From: Trichosphaerium sp. ATCC 40318
Lineage: Eukaryota; Discosea; Flabellinia; Trichosidae
Direction: 5' to 3'
NCBI GenBank assembly: GCA_038496445.1
Contig: JALMLS010000075.1
Location: 310,001 to 374,000, forward strand
DNA: 64,000 bases
Both the position numbers and the translations under genes were made by a program. Position 1 is the first letter of the stretch. Every line of letters begins with the position of its first letter. Of this stretch, positions 1 through 12,300 are shown piece by piece. The notes beneath the pieces were generated by a model. That model worked only from the letters and a program-made list of their open reading frames with translations, was not told the origin of the DNA and did not search any database.

Positions 1-318
1 ATCCAAACAGTGATAGGTAGTGTCTTTTCTGAATCTAAAGAATCCTCCCCCAACACTTTCTTCAACCCACTGTTGGTTGTCGTTGTCGATATTCTCGTAC
101 CACAGCCATATCTAAAAACAACGCATCAGGAATTGAAGAGACGAGAATCTACGCACTTGTCTGTTATCTTCGACACCAGGTCTACTATCCATTGCAAAAT
201 TCAAAGCGTTTCCTTTTTGCATTGTGATTATCTTTTTATCATTAGAAGGCAATGGTGGTGGAGGTGTTGAGTTTGGATCACCTTAACATAAAATGTAAGC
301 AATAGCAATAACGGATTG
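1..318. other. left edge, no supported gene
   Basis: A reading frame crosses much of this stretch on the plus strand but opens with GTG and matches nothing I recognise. It may be the downstream flank of the minus-strand gene that ends at 319, or part of a neighbour cut by the window edge. Confidence 0.4.
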
Positions 319-2383
319 TTATGTACCGGCAACAGACACTGTTAGTCGTCCATTTGATGCTGCTCCCTAATGCAAGTGAGAAATCGACATTATCCTTATG
401 TGGTGATCATACTTGAACTGCGAATACGATTGGTCGTCCAGTTAATAATATATCTCCTGAAAGATACAAATAAAACGTTGGTGAGTTCGATTTCACTGGA
501 GTAGATCTTGTCATTTCGCGATACGTTCCAGGCAGAATAGTATTAGGATTGCCTTCAGAAAAAACAAGTCAGTAAGACCACGTGATGGGTAAGTCGCTTG
601 GTACCCGAAAAAGTTAATGTCGAAGAACCGTATCTCATTTTCAACTTCAGTGGGTAGTAGAAAGGAGCATTTCCCTTTGAGTAGTGTCAATATAATGTAT
701 AAAACAGTTGCTTAAAGACGAACCCCATTCCACATTTTTACAGTAACATACAACCTTCCATTTCTGATATCAGTCTCAACACTTTCTGGATAAAACGCAT
801 ATCCCATCCTCCGAGCATCCTTGATGAATTTAATCGGGAGAAAAACTAAGAAAAAGAAGGCGTACTATAATAGCTCTTTGCTTGACACTATTACTTACGC
901 CGCTACCAAACAGAGCGCTGGCTCTATAAAAAGTTTGTTAGCACTGTGGGACTCTACGTTCATGTACCCCATCCACGAAGTATGTGAATAATCGACGCTA
1001 TCTTCGTAGTTTTGTGCTGTAAATTTATTGTTTTTACAAGCACCATGAGGATCTATTCAATAGCGTTAACTTGGTTACCAAACAACAAGGAAAGACTATT
1101 GCCTGTTGAGAATATACACAATCCAACATCAGGTCTGAATTCTCCGCCTATTGGAGCTGTTTTCCAGTTATCAAGGCCATCATTCAATTCCATTTGGCCC
1201 ACAAAAGAGTGCTGGTTACCCAAGGTATCACGACACTGTACAAGATATTAAAACGCTGTCACTAGTTGGTTGTCCTTACAAAAGAGTCATCATGGAACCC
1301 AATGTTGAGATCTGATCCTTTGAATGTACCAAGGGCATCAGGATACCTAGCTTGTACAGGAGTGATCTGAAAAGAGCTTTGTGAACTGAGTTAGTTCAAC
1401 AACGGTTGATAAATACTAGTACTCTGTAAATGTTTCAAGGAGCATGTTCAAAAAAGAGTTTGGTGCTTTAGGACAACCTTTTCTTTGGTTCCACTCTATA
1501 TGAACAGTTTAAGGCTATGTAAGTCTATAACAGTTGTCGAGTACCTCCCCAATGTCCATAAAAACCGACTTGAATGACACCTTCGAGCAGTTTAAGAAAA
1601 CAATACAATCGAAAACAAAAACATACCTAAGCGTTCATCTCCATCATACGTTCTACCAAGCTCTTCTATCAAGTTTTTCACAGCATTTCTCAAGTTGGTG
1701 TTGGTATAATCTGGTAAAACGCCTAAAATTCCACGTTACTGAGAATATATCTTGTAAGTGCAAACCATCTTTGTCTCCTTCATCATTGTAGTAAGTGCAA
1801 AAGTTCAAGCCTGGAAGCAAAAACCCTGGAACTGCATCACCAGGATTCAAAGTTACGCTGGGATAGTCAAGGTATACTCGAATGACAGAGTGATGTCCAC
1901 GTGCTGACACTATTTTTGGAATAATGTTAGCAAGTTTGAAAACCATTATTTGTAAACTCCTTGCCTTCGTTTAAATAAGGTTCTAATCCAGTGTTGAATG
2001 TGTAACTAACAAAAAAACATAAGTATGATACCCATTCTATGATCAAACTCCAGAATAACATGCGACAGGTGTTTTTTTTTTCTTTCTTTTTGAAAAAACC
2101 AAAAAAGTGTACCTATCTGGTCCATTCATCAAGTTCTTCATTCTAAGGTAATAAAACTCCATACCTATAGAATACGTTACAATATATAGATATAATGCTA
2201 CGCAATATGAAAAGTATGGAGCAAAATCGTACTTGATGGGAAGTTGAAATTGTTTCGCTTGTACGGAACAAATCCGCGTAATGGATTCTCATCAGTCTCT
2301 GATTTATCGAATCGGAAAGTTGTTGTACCACCCAAGATAGCCAACGGCAAGCATAAAAGTACTAAAACTAATACTGATGTCAT
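319..2383 (-). CDS. secreted DUF4874/DUF4832-type protein, multi-exon
   Basis: The protein opens with a clear signal peptide (hydrophobic VLVLVLLCLPLAIL) from the ATG at 2383. It then reads ETDENPLRGFVPY, FPSSMEFYYL, VIRVYLDYP, YDGDERL, GFYGHWGEWN, IGFHDDSF and APIGGEFRPDVG in order, with C-terminal blocks around ARRMGY, APFYYPL and a beta-rich tail. This NP-RGF...FP-S-E-YY...LDYP...GHWGEW order is what I know from proteins carrying paired DUF4874 and DUF4832 domains, which resemble glycoside-hydrolase TIM barrels; the substrate is unknown. About eight short introns with GTACG- or GTAAGG-type donors join the blocks in frame. The last intron (roughly 360-412) replaces an early TGA near 407 with a final exon ending TAA at 319. 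Exon edges are by eye; the family call is fairly firm, the enzymatic role is inference. Confidence 0.7.
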
Positions 2384-3512
2384 TCTACAGCGAACACGGG
2401 TTCGATATCGGACGAGGTGTTGGTTGTAGCGTGTACTGTTGGTAAAGAGTTTTTCGGTACACACTAGCGGAAGTATCGGGTGGTATTCATCCGGTTTTTG
2501 TCTACGCTTGGATACCTTGTAAGTACAACTAATGGCCCACAAGGGGGCGTTTAATGTGAAAAACACTTTGGTGTTAAATGCTTCGAATTTGCTACGATCA
2601 GTAGCTATACTATTAGGTAGCAATACAGCGCTCGCATAAGCAATCAAAAATAGAGTACAAGGTGATCCACGCAAGTAGCGCAAGTTATCACGTGATACAA
2701 ATCTAGTTTCCAAATTCAAATACAACATACCAGTACATAGTCAAAAATGAGCCTGTCACGTGGATATATTAGCGAAGGCAACTTTACAAATTCATGCAAC
2801 TTTTTTTGTACTTGTACAATACGATGCTCTACATAAAGCGTTAGTTTAATTTTTATGATAGTTTTATCTTCCCTACAGAAAGCGTTTAACCATTCGTGCA
2901 AACAATTTGTGCATTGACATTATGCGTTGTAACCTAGGTGTTAGGCAGAACCGACAAGACATTGTTAAACAAATACGTTACTCTTTATTGACAACAAGTT
3001 GTAGATTTATTTATTTGAGTTATTTTAGCTATTCTAGCTACATACATTGTGAACGCACAAAGTATAACATAAACTGGTAGGCGAAAAATCATTAAAAGTC
3101 ACGTGATTGATAACGTAAGAACCTTTTCAAAACGTAGTAGCTGAAATATACGCACAGAAGCATTACGGTAATGTAACTTGACTGTATAATAGCCTTTCTA
3201 TTCCCTCGTTGCTCCTGCAAAATATACCAAGGAGTCTAGTTGTAAGTTTGTCAGAGCAACAAAACTGAACGGTGTAGGCGCGTACAGTTGGTGTTTCTAT
3301 TGAATACCAAATCATGAAGAATGCAAGTAAAAGTTGTCTAACACATAGGCACAACCATATCGCACACTCTATAACTGATGAAATATGACGTGCTGTTAAA
3401 GTTAGCATGTTGGTTTTACAAAAAGGCTTATCAATCTACAAATAATTTACTGCGGAAAAATAAATTCAATTCGAAGGTTAAGGTGTCATAGCAGCACAAG
3501 CAAAAGATTATT
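2384..3512. other. intergenic, no supported gene
   Basis: This holds the upstream region of the secreted gene that starts at 2383. Reading frames here are short, lack recognisable domains, or merely extend the first exon of that gene upstream. Three CACGTG palindromes occur (about 2691, 2757 and 3101). I see no RNA gene or clear promoter. Confidence 0.4.
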
Positions 3513-3583
3513 TGCATCATCCGGGAATCGAACCCGGAACACAACCTTGGAAGGGTAGTATGATACCTTTACACCAATGATGC
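3513..3583 (-). tRNA. tRNA-Gly (anticodon UCC)
   Basis: On the minus strand the segment folds as a standard cloverleaf. A 7-bp acceptor stem GCATCAT/ATGATGC is followed by a D arm containing GGTGTAAAGGTA, an anticodon loop CTTCCAA (anticodon TCC) and a T arm with GGTTCGATTCC closing on CCGGG. The discriminator base is A. There is no intron. The arrangement matches eukaryotic tRNA-Gly(UCC). A T-run follows the 3' end on the minus strand, consistent with Pol III termination. Confidence 0.92.
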
Positions 3584-4363
3584 ATGAGTTATATACCTTT
3601 TAACCAACACAAGCGGCACCCAGTGAAATTTGATTTAACTAATCAATCTACGTCTACTCAATATTTATTTGCATTCACCCGGTTTTGATCTTGTAGTGTA
3701 TTACTGTCCACTCAACTCAATGCATAATAACCTTTTAACCCAACACCCAATGATGTGCTAAATAGTTACTACCTGGAACATCTTCTCTGTACCTCAAGTT
3801 CCTCCTAAATACTTATTTGCATTCACCCGGTTTTGATCTTACCAACACGATCGGCACCCGGTGAAATTTGATAACTAATGTCAACTTTTACCATTTTTTG
3901 ATCTTATACCACAGTTAAAGACATGGTTTTGGATTTGCCGTACTTTACTTGCTACTTACTACGTATCTAAACGCACCAATGCACTTTTTAGCTAAAACTA
4001 CATGCGTGCTCAATAAATTTGGCGCGTAGATTGCCTTTTCGCTTGTTGACTGCTGTATGTAAGGGCTTGAGGGTCCTGAACATAATTTGAAGTAGGCTGA
4101 GTAAGGCTACGTCCAAACGCGTTATTCTGGCTTTTTAGCAAATTGTAGTGGATACTAGTGTCTTTAACCACCAAAAACCGTTTTACTCCTCTTACGAACC
4201 TGTATGCACCACACGAAATCATCAGAATAATAAGACAGCCAGTACAGGCTAGAACGTATAAGCACTATCGATGAAGTGGATGTTCGGATACTAATTCGCC
4301 CGCATCGCGGATTTTCCTGCCAAAACTTCGGAGGATTTTAGCCGGCTCCACCGACAGAACAAA
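3584..4363. repeat. degenerate repeats beside the tRNA gene
   Basis: Two copies of an approximately 27-bp motif (3662-3692 and 3814-3840, core TTTGCATTCACCCGG) resemble the 3' end and trailer of the adjacent tRNA-Gly (TTTGCATCATCCGGG). A second motif occurs at 3603-3634 and 3841-3872 (core GTGAAATTTGAT). A third, looser one (core CCTTTTAACC) lies at 3596 and 3730. No protein gene is supported here. Confidence 0.5.
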
Positions 4364-5876
4364 ATGGCACAACCAACAACAAACGCAAGTATCTGGTTCG
4401 ATCAACTCTCCGACGGGACAATCGCATGTATTGGTGATGTAATCTTGCAAGAGTTTGTAGTTGTACAACCAACGCGTTGTACGCTCTCAGAACCCTTCAA
4501 CATGCAATGCGCAACGTATGCAGCCCAGTATATCCGTCAAAGGTTTCCAGAACTCAACAGAACAGAATTTGCTAGTCTAAGTAAGTCCTGTCGCTTCGAC
4601 AGGGTAACACAACCCGAAAGAAAGGCAGTAAGTTCCGTTTAATCATTGCTTATTAAATTCTTACAAAAATAGGCTAAAGCGGTCCGTTTGGAACACCTCG
4701 ACCATGAAACTGAACAAGAGCTTCAAAGAGCCGTTGATGCTGAAGTTTTAGATGCAATTAATTGTCACCCAACAGAGCTAGGACTTCTTCAATGGAAGGT
4801 ACGGAGGAAAAAAAAACCGAATTCTCCGCTTACTTAATTGATACTTATTCGCTTAGATGTCATTCCACACTACATCAAAAGGTGATAAAACTTCTCTATA
4901 CATTGTCTTTGCTTGTAGCCACAATCACGTGGACGGCGTATCTATTCAAAGACTCACGGGATACTTTCTTTCGGCATATGTGAAATCGCTTCAATCTCCA
5001 GAGTCGCCCCTTCCGAAACCAGAGAGGCTTCCGCTATACTCCTTGCTGCCTCAAGAACATGTCAAATTATCGAAGTGGCAATGCGCATTTACCAAATCTA
5101 TAAGTGGTGTAGCAGCGAGAGGCGTAAGATACCTACAACCGAAATGCCCTTGGTACAAGAAAGATGTTGTAAAGGAAGAATACAGACATCAGGTTTTGAC
5201 GCACACAATACCAGCTCAAAAGGTCAAAGAATTATTGAACAAGTGTCGCTCGAGAAAACTCACAATCGGTACAGCAATACACGCATGCATGTTCTACAAT
5301 ACAGCAACAGCGTACTATGCAACCGAAGGATCCAAAAACAAATGGTCGCTTAAAATCGGTATGAGCAAGAATATGAGACCCTACCTTGACCCTCCTCTCC
5401 CTCCTACAGTCATCGCACCTCAACAAGGATCAATAGATGTTATCTTTAATTCAGTAAGAGGAGACGAAACCCTTGAAGGAAAAGAAAAAAGTGAGAAAAT
5501 ATGGGAATGGGCTTCTCACTCTAGAAAAACACTATTAGATTCTAAACCAATGGATGCAATTTCTGGAGAACTATTACTTGCTTATATGATCCGTGACCAT
5601 TACAGAAAATTAAAGGCTATAGAATACATTGGTGACATGTGGTTTTCAAACGTAGGGCTTTTCACACCACCTCCTGAGTTGGCTGATGCTGGTATTACAA
5701 TCGAATCCACTTACACTGTAAATATTCCAGTTAAGCCAGCTTATGATCTTCTATGGAGTAATACAGTTAAGGGTGGTGATATGGTTTTATCTATGGCTGT
5801 TGATACCACAGTAAGGAATTTAAAAGGCGCACAATCCTTCCTTGAAGATGTTGTGAGAACAATTGACATACTGTAA
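4364..5876 (+). CDS. HxxxDG-type acyltransferase (condensation/alcohol acetyltransferase-like)
   Basis: Three exons (4364-4627, 4673-4798, 4857-5876) join in phase 0 to give 469 residues. Both introns are short (45 and 58 nt; donors GTAAGT and GTACGG, acceptors TAG). Exon 3 contains SHNHVDGVS, which matches the HxxxDG active-site motif of the CoA-dependent acyltransferase superfamily (condensation domains, alcohol acetyltransferases, wax-ester and polyketide-associated acyltransferases). The histidine is the general base. A later DMWFSNVGLF corresponds in position to the structural DFGWG-like region, and the length suits a stand-alone enzyme. No carrier-protein or adenylation domain lies nearby, so a free acyl-CoA donor and small acceptor are more likely than peptide synthesis. 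There is no signal peptide. The acceptor substrate cannot be told. Confidence 0.72.
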
Positions 5877-6304
5877 ATACTCAAAAGATAGAATAAATTG
5901 TTACTCTGTGAAAAGAAATGTTCTCGTCCATGCCGTTGTTTTGAGTTAAATCGATTGTTTCTTCCTATGATATATAGTACTCAATTGCAAGAACTATAGG
6001 AGTACGGCGCAGTGGCATGAAAAACGGCTCTTGACTTGCAATGTAATACAAACTCGAATGATTATAAAAAAAAAACAAACAAGTACACAGACACCTCTTT
6101 ATTACGCCCATGGCAGGACTCAGAAACAATACAATAAATACATTTGACGTTGTTTGTGCTGAACATGCCTACTACTACAAACAAACCAAAAAAAAGCATC
6201 AAAGGGAAAAAATATTTTGAAAGCTTTTGAATTAGTTATTTTGGTTCAAGGTAGATTTTTTTTGGTTTTTTTTTCCGTTTTTCATTGACGTCCTATTGCC
6301 GGTC
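5877..6304. other. intergenic between convergent genes
   Basis: This stretch is the tail-to-tail gap between the acyltransferase and the long minus-strand gene. It contains A- and T-runs expected of two 3' ends, including AATAAA-like text near 5893 and 6135. No coding evidence. Confidence 0.5.
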
Positions 6305-9300
6305 TTACAGTGTCTCTCGAAAATTTTCGATGGCATCAACAGGATCAAATCCTGTAAGATCTTCAACACCATCATCAACATCAACATCATCATCGACAGT
6401 TTCATCTTCAGCATCCTCTTCACCAGCAGCTCCTTGTTTTGAAACCTTGATTGTATTTTTCAACAATTCATAGTGATCATTAGCAGTCTCTAAACAAACA
6501 CTCTGTTAAGATCAAATACTCAAACACATGCATTAACACGTGTATTAAACACGTGTTAAACAAAAGATTGTTGTAAAAAAATACAAACAACGTACTCATG
6601 CGTTCAAGCTCAGCTTGTTCAAAAACAACATTTTCACCAGAACTCCATCTTGTAAGTTTTTTAAAGATATTATTCGCCATTATAATTTCACTTCCAGGTA
6701 TCTCTTCACCACGCTCTTCATACTCAAGAGCAACACGTTCTATACGTAACAAACAAGTCAGATATAGGGGATAATACGATGTGAAGTCCAAAATGGTAAC
6801 TACGTACTCAAGAAAACATTATCAGATTGTAGAACCTCATCAACAGACATAGACTTCTGTTTCTCCTTCTCCTCAAGTTCAACTGCTTGTTCGTACTTAT
6901 TAACAGACTTCTGTACAATCTCTTTGAATTGATCATATTGTTTTGGATGTAAATAGCCCTAAAACAAAGATGTAAGCAAAAAAAAGAACGAACAAGTGAC
7001 AATGCAATAAAAAAAAGAAGAAGCAAAACCAAACAAGCGACGTACCAACTCTATAGCTGACATGAGAGGAATATAATGATTGTTCTTAGTTACAGCATAC
7101 TTAAAGCCATGTTGTTCAATAACAGGACACTCCCTACCCTCATATCTTACAACACCAATTTGAAGTCCAGCTACAAACAAAGACGTCAAAACCAAAGAAA
7201 AAAACATCTTCACGTACCAGCTTGTTGCTGTGTTTCCTCCAAGCTTCTAAATGAAGCAATAGCTGGTCCAGGGAATACCTCACCAGATGAAGCAGAAACA
7301 GTAGATGGCATGAACTGTAATGTAGCGATAAACTCAGGTTTTGTAAAAGTCTTGTAAGACTCATGAATTAATCTCTTATCCTTATCTTCCATAGTCTCAT
7401 AAACATGTTTAGAGACATTAGAGCTCTTGTTCATCAAAGACGCAGTATCAAAAGGTCGAGCACGGCCGATCTTAGCTTCATCTTCAGCACGCCTACTATG
7501 ATCTACATTAACTTGCTCATCTTGTACAACATCAACTATTGTTTTAGGAACATGAGAGTAATCGTCTGATGTCTAAAAAAAAATCAATTAACAAAACCAA
7601 AGACTTCACAGAGTGCTTGCTCTACAGCACTTTCTACGGGGTTTTTTCGAATATTAAACGTACAATGCCGACATCGGTAATGATACCCAAAGCATCCTCT
7701 TGTAGACTACGCATTTGAGCAATTTTTGCTGGAGTTAAGGTATTGATAAAATTTGCCAATACAAGTGTTGGAAATTCTGGCAAGTGCTCTGGGATTTCAA
7801 CATCCTTGCCATAACTTGGTGCGGATCCCTTTAGTGTATTCATAACTTCTTCAAGAAGACCTTTAGCCTTTGGGAATAGTGGTGTATCTTTCAAATCGCG
7901 CACTATGAAGGAAACATTAGACAAAATCAATTTGCAAAAAAAGGATCCTAGACGTACACAAAATAAGTGATATTGTGTTTGCTCCTTTAGAAGTCACTCG
8001 TGTGTGTCTGCTTTGTAACCATTCTCTGACAACAGGTACAGCTTCTTCTAATACAGGAATAGCAGTACGAGCATTCTCAAAGTAAGCCTCATAGACGCCT
8101 TTTAAAAACAGTTAGTTAAAAAAAAAATTGTTTTATGGTTACCTTCAGTCTTAGGAACGTCGGCAGCACCCATTGAATGCCACAGTTTGAATGCTTCTTC
8201 ATATTCAGCACGACTAAACAAATTGTATAAATAACTGTGAGAGAACATAAAATAAATACATACGCAGCGTGATCTCTTAGCATGTTTTCATAATGATGAG
8301 TTGAGATTTGCTCAGGAACTTCTTTTTGAAGTCTTGTGAACTCTTCTGTGTACTTCTCCTTATCAAACTTCTGAAGTGCAGTAAGGTACTGTGCATATCC
8401 AATACGAGCCCATCCACCATTAGACTATAGCATAAAAAAGTCAGATAAATAATAAAACCACAAACAACCGCAAAAAAACAAAAAAAGGGTTTCCTAAACA
8501 ATACCTTAATGTTTTCGAAGTACTCTTTTCCTTTTGATATTTCACCCTTCCTGTACAAGAAAGAAACATACTCAGCATGTATACGCTCATTAATAAGAGT
8601 AGGGTCTTGTTTTTCAACAAGATCCCAGTATTTCTTAACCATAGCTTCATCCTTAGATCCACGTAATGAAGCAAGAAGGATTTTGGTCATATTTTCAGTC
8701 TAAAAATAAAACTTCAGCAAAAAAAAAGTTCAAGTTCAAAACAAACGCGTTTACCGTTATGCCTCCTTCTTTCTCTTTCAACAATGTTAAGACATGGTTT
8801 ACTTCAAGAATAGCATCACGATCAGCATACATACTGAGCAAGTGGTTCAAGAGCTGTACATTTGGAATACGAGAGGCGTTTTGCATCTATAAAAATAAAG
8901 TTAATAAAAATAAGAGAAAAAATAGACAGTGGGCACATACAAACTGCAAGTAGTTGTGTGCTTCATCAATATCGTAATCAGCAAAAGCTTTAAGAACCAA
9001 TTCATAACACTCGTCTTCAACAGGTGTGTTATTTTCCAAGACAATACGCCACACATCAATGACAACTACAACCCAATATTAGTTAAAAAAATACTTTACA
9101 CCACGCAAAAAAAAGTACTTACGGTTGATCTCATTTCTGCCTGAGTAGTACTTCATGAGCTCCATGTACATCTCTGCTGGTATTTTTATCTTATGCTTTG
9201 TAAATTCACGTCTAACAAGACGCACACCCTTGACATTATCATGTTTGGTGTAAAATTTCAGCTAATATAAAAAATCAATAAACAACATCAGAGCAAAAGC

Positions 9301-12300
9301 AAAGAATCTGCGTACAATATCCATGTACTCTTCATTCATACCGCCATCAAGACGTTTTACATCAAACAATTCATCTACATCACGCTGAGAGAGTATGTTA
9401 GAAGGTAAAAGGAGCAGAAAGAAACAGAGGAAAAAACAACTAAAGTACCAAAATTTGGAAAGCATTTGAATCATTTCCGTGGTGTAGTTCGTTCTGAATT
9501 TGGGCTTGACATAATCTAATGAATATATTCCTCTCCATACTACTTCCGTGTACGCTTATCTATACAAAAAAATCAATACTTTTTTGTCTCGTAAAAAGAA
9601 ACCAAAAAAAAAGCAATAAAAACATACGTGCTCAAGCCAATTGATGTATTTCTGTCTGTTTGCATCATAATTCTGGCCCGTCCAACCTTCATACATAATA
9701 ATCAAGAAGTCAAGAGGTTGTTCATCCTCTGCATAACCGGCTTCTTTACACTAGGAACCACGGTTAGGCAATTAAAAAAAAACTTGAGTTCTTGAACAAA
9801 GTGCATTCAAAAATGAACGCTATCACGTACTTGCTTCATCATGTCTTCAAACATATCCCATTTTCTCAAATGAACGAGATCACTCATGTATGTCATACGC
9901 ATATTATATAAATCTTGTTTATCTTCCTCCCACCATCTATAGTCATTTAGTAACAAACCCTTTTTGAAACATGTTTTTGTTTTTTATGAACGTACTCTTT
10001 TTCAATTACTCTTTGCCATAGAGGGAAAGCTTTTGTTGGTTGACATGTCTCGGTTGTGTAGTGTTTTAAGAAACGTATTGTTCTGGATTTATCAGTATAT
10101 CCCATGTCAATCAGGAAGTCAATCATTTCATCTTGTAGTCGGTTAGAAGAAATGTATCATCAAAAAAAAAAAAAAAGTTTTGGATACTCACTCTTCTCAG
10201 GTCTGAGTAATGAAGAGTTTAACATCTCAGAAATATAAAGATCAATTTCTTTATCTTCGACTGCATAAGATTTGCTATGCATTTCAGCTAGCACGTGCTA
10301 TAAAAAAATCGCGTTAGTGGTTGCAAAACTTCAGAACAGTAACTTACCTTGATATCCAAGAAGTAATAGTGATCCTCGTCAGCTCTGTTAGCCATCTTAC
10401 GATAACTTGTCCAAATACTCTTATATTGCTCTTCAGTAAACTCAGGGTCGGTGTACTCACTAAAGAGTTTGAGCAATTAAAGCCTCTTGACTGGGAAATA
10501 AAAACTAGAAAAAAAAAAACAAAACCAAAACGTACTGCATTTGGTGTAAATAGCATATTTTTCCATAATACTCATGTTCGAATAGTTGTTCAAAAGTCAA
10601 TGTTTTCCAATCTACAACTTGCCTAAAAAAAAAATTCATAAATATCACAAAAAAAAACATAAAAGACACAAGAAAATTCTCAACAAAAAAATCTCGAACT
10701 TACACTTTGTGACGATCCAGTTCACGTTTTTGATAGAATTCCTCCTCTCTCATATCTAAATCCTCACCTTCGAAAGGATTACGCATTACTTCCTTCTTCT
10801 CTGTTGCAGAAGCAAGCTCTTTAATCTTTGAACGAAGAGATTCTGCTTGTCTCTTTAAACTCTCACGAAATTGTAATTGTGTGACAGGATCATCAGCCAT
10901 CAGTGTAGTCTCATAACCCTCAGGTAAGTCACGCTCATCTCCAGCAAAATCTCTGATTCTGACGTTATCAGTAGGATCATCATCATCATCATCGCCAGCA
11001 AAATCTTTGGCTCTGATGTTATCAGCAGGATTAACATCAACAGGATTATTATCTCCTTCTTCTTCTGGATTTAACCCCATCGCTGCCAGCGCTTCATCAC
11101 GACCTTTGAGAGATTCTGGGTCAGTTGGCATGTCTTGGAAACCCATCTTTTCGCCGCGATAGTCCCTACAACGTAATAAATACGAAAAAAAATTATAACC
11201 ACTAATACCACTAAAAGGGGTACAACGAAAGAGAGGTCTTGTAAAAAAAAAAAAAAAAAAAAAAGGCGTACTCTTCCAAGTTAAGGAACGCGTCTTCTTG
11301 TCTGTAAATCTCAGCCAATAAACCACGGTTATCTCTATTATTGATTCTCTCGAGCTCTTCAATAAATCTCTTTGGAAGGATATTCTTCAATCTATCTGGA
11401 ATAGAACCCTTAATAAGTGCATACTTAATACCAAGTTTTGCATGTCTATGTAGACCAGGATCAATAACGTCTCTAAGGTGAGGTGGTATAAGGATAGAAT
11501 CATTATATATCTTAAGAGGCTCTTTAGGATTAAGGTTAAGCTGGCCTTCAGCTTCAATGTTCTTGTTTTCCTCCTCAACATGATCTATCACATCCTCAAG
11601 ATCATCGTCAAAAGCATCATCAACAGGTTCTTTAGATTTTAAAAAATGATCTTCTCCCAAACGTTCTGAAGGTATTATAACATCCCTATCCAAGTCTTCC
11701 TCTTGATCATATGTGGTAGCTTCGTAATCGAATCTATCATCCTCGTCGACATCAGGAAGCATAAATTGGTGAGAATCAACTAAAGACAACAGTCAGAGAA
11801 AAAAACATGAATACTGTTTTCGAAAAAATAAAACTAGCATATTACCTTCTTCACCGTATTCTTCTAAATCATCCATCTGCTCCTCAGTAACATTCTTGAA
11901 GAAGTCTTTGACATCAGTAGGGAAGTCTTGCTTTACAAAACCAAGCATGAGAGCTTTGTTTAGACGAAGTTTACGAGCAACATCATCTTGTCGTCCTTCA
12001 TTCATGTACTCAATGTTCAAGTGAGCGATATGAGATTCAACATCAAGTAACTGTCGTCGCAATTCGCTAATCTCTTTGTCAACCTTGTTTTGAATTTGGT
12101 CCTTTCGGAGTAATTCTTCTCTTGGTAGACGATTCCTGAAAAATAAGGTCAACAAAAAAAAACGACGAGGCTAGCTAAAACAAAAAGCATCGAACCTTAA
12201 CCAACGGTGATTAGTTGCAATATCATCAGCTGTCATATTCAAGGCATCTACAGTTGTTTTCCAGTAAATAGAGCGCTCTTGGGGGTTTCCATAAGCATCT

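Noticed and set aside
2384-2728. Upstream extension of the first exon of the DUF4832-type gene
   Set aside because: It has no ATG-led signal sequence of its own, while the ATG at 2383 begins a perfect signal peptide.
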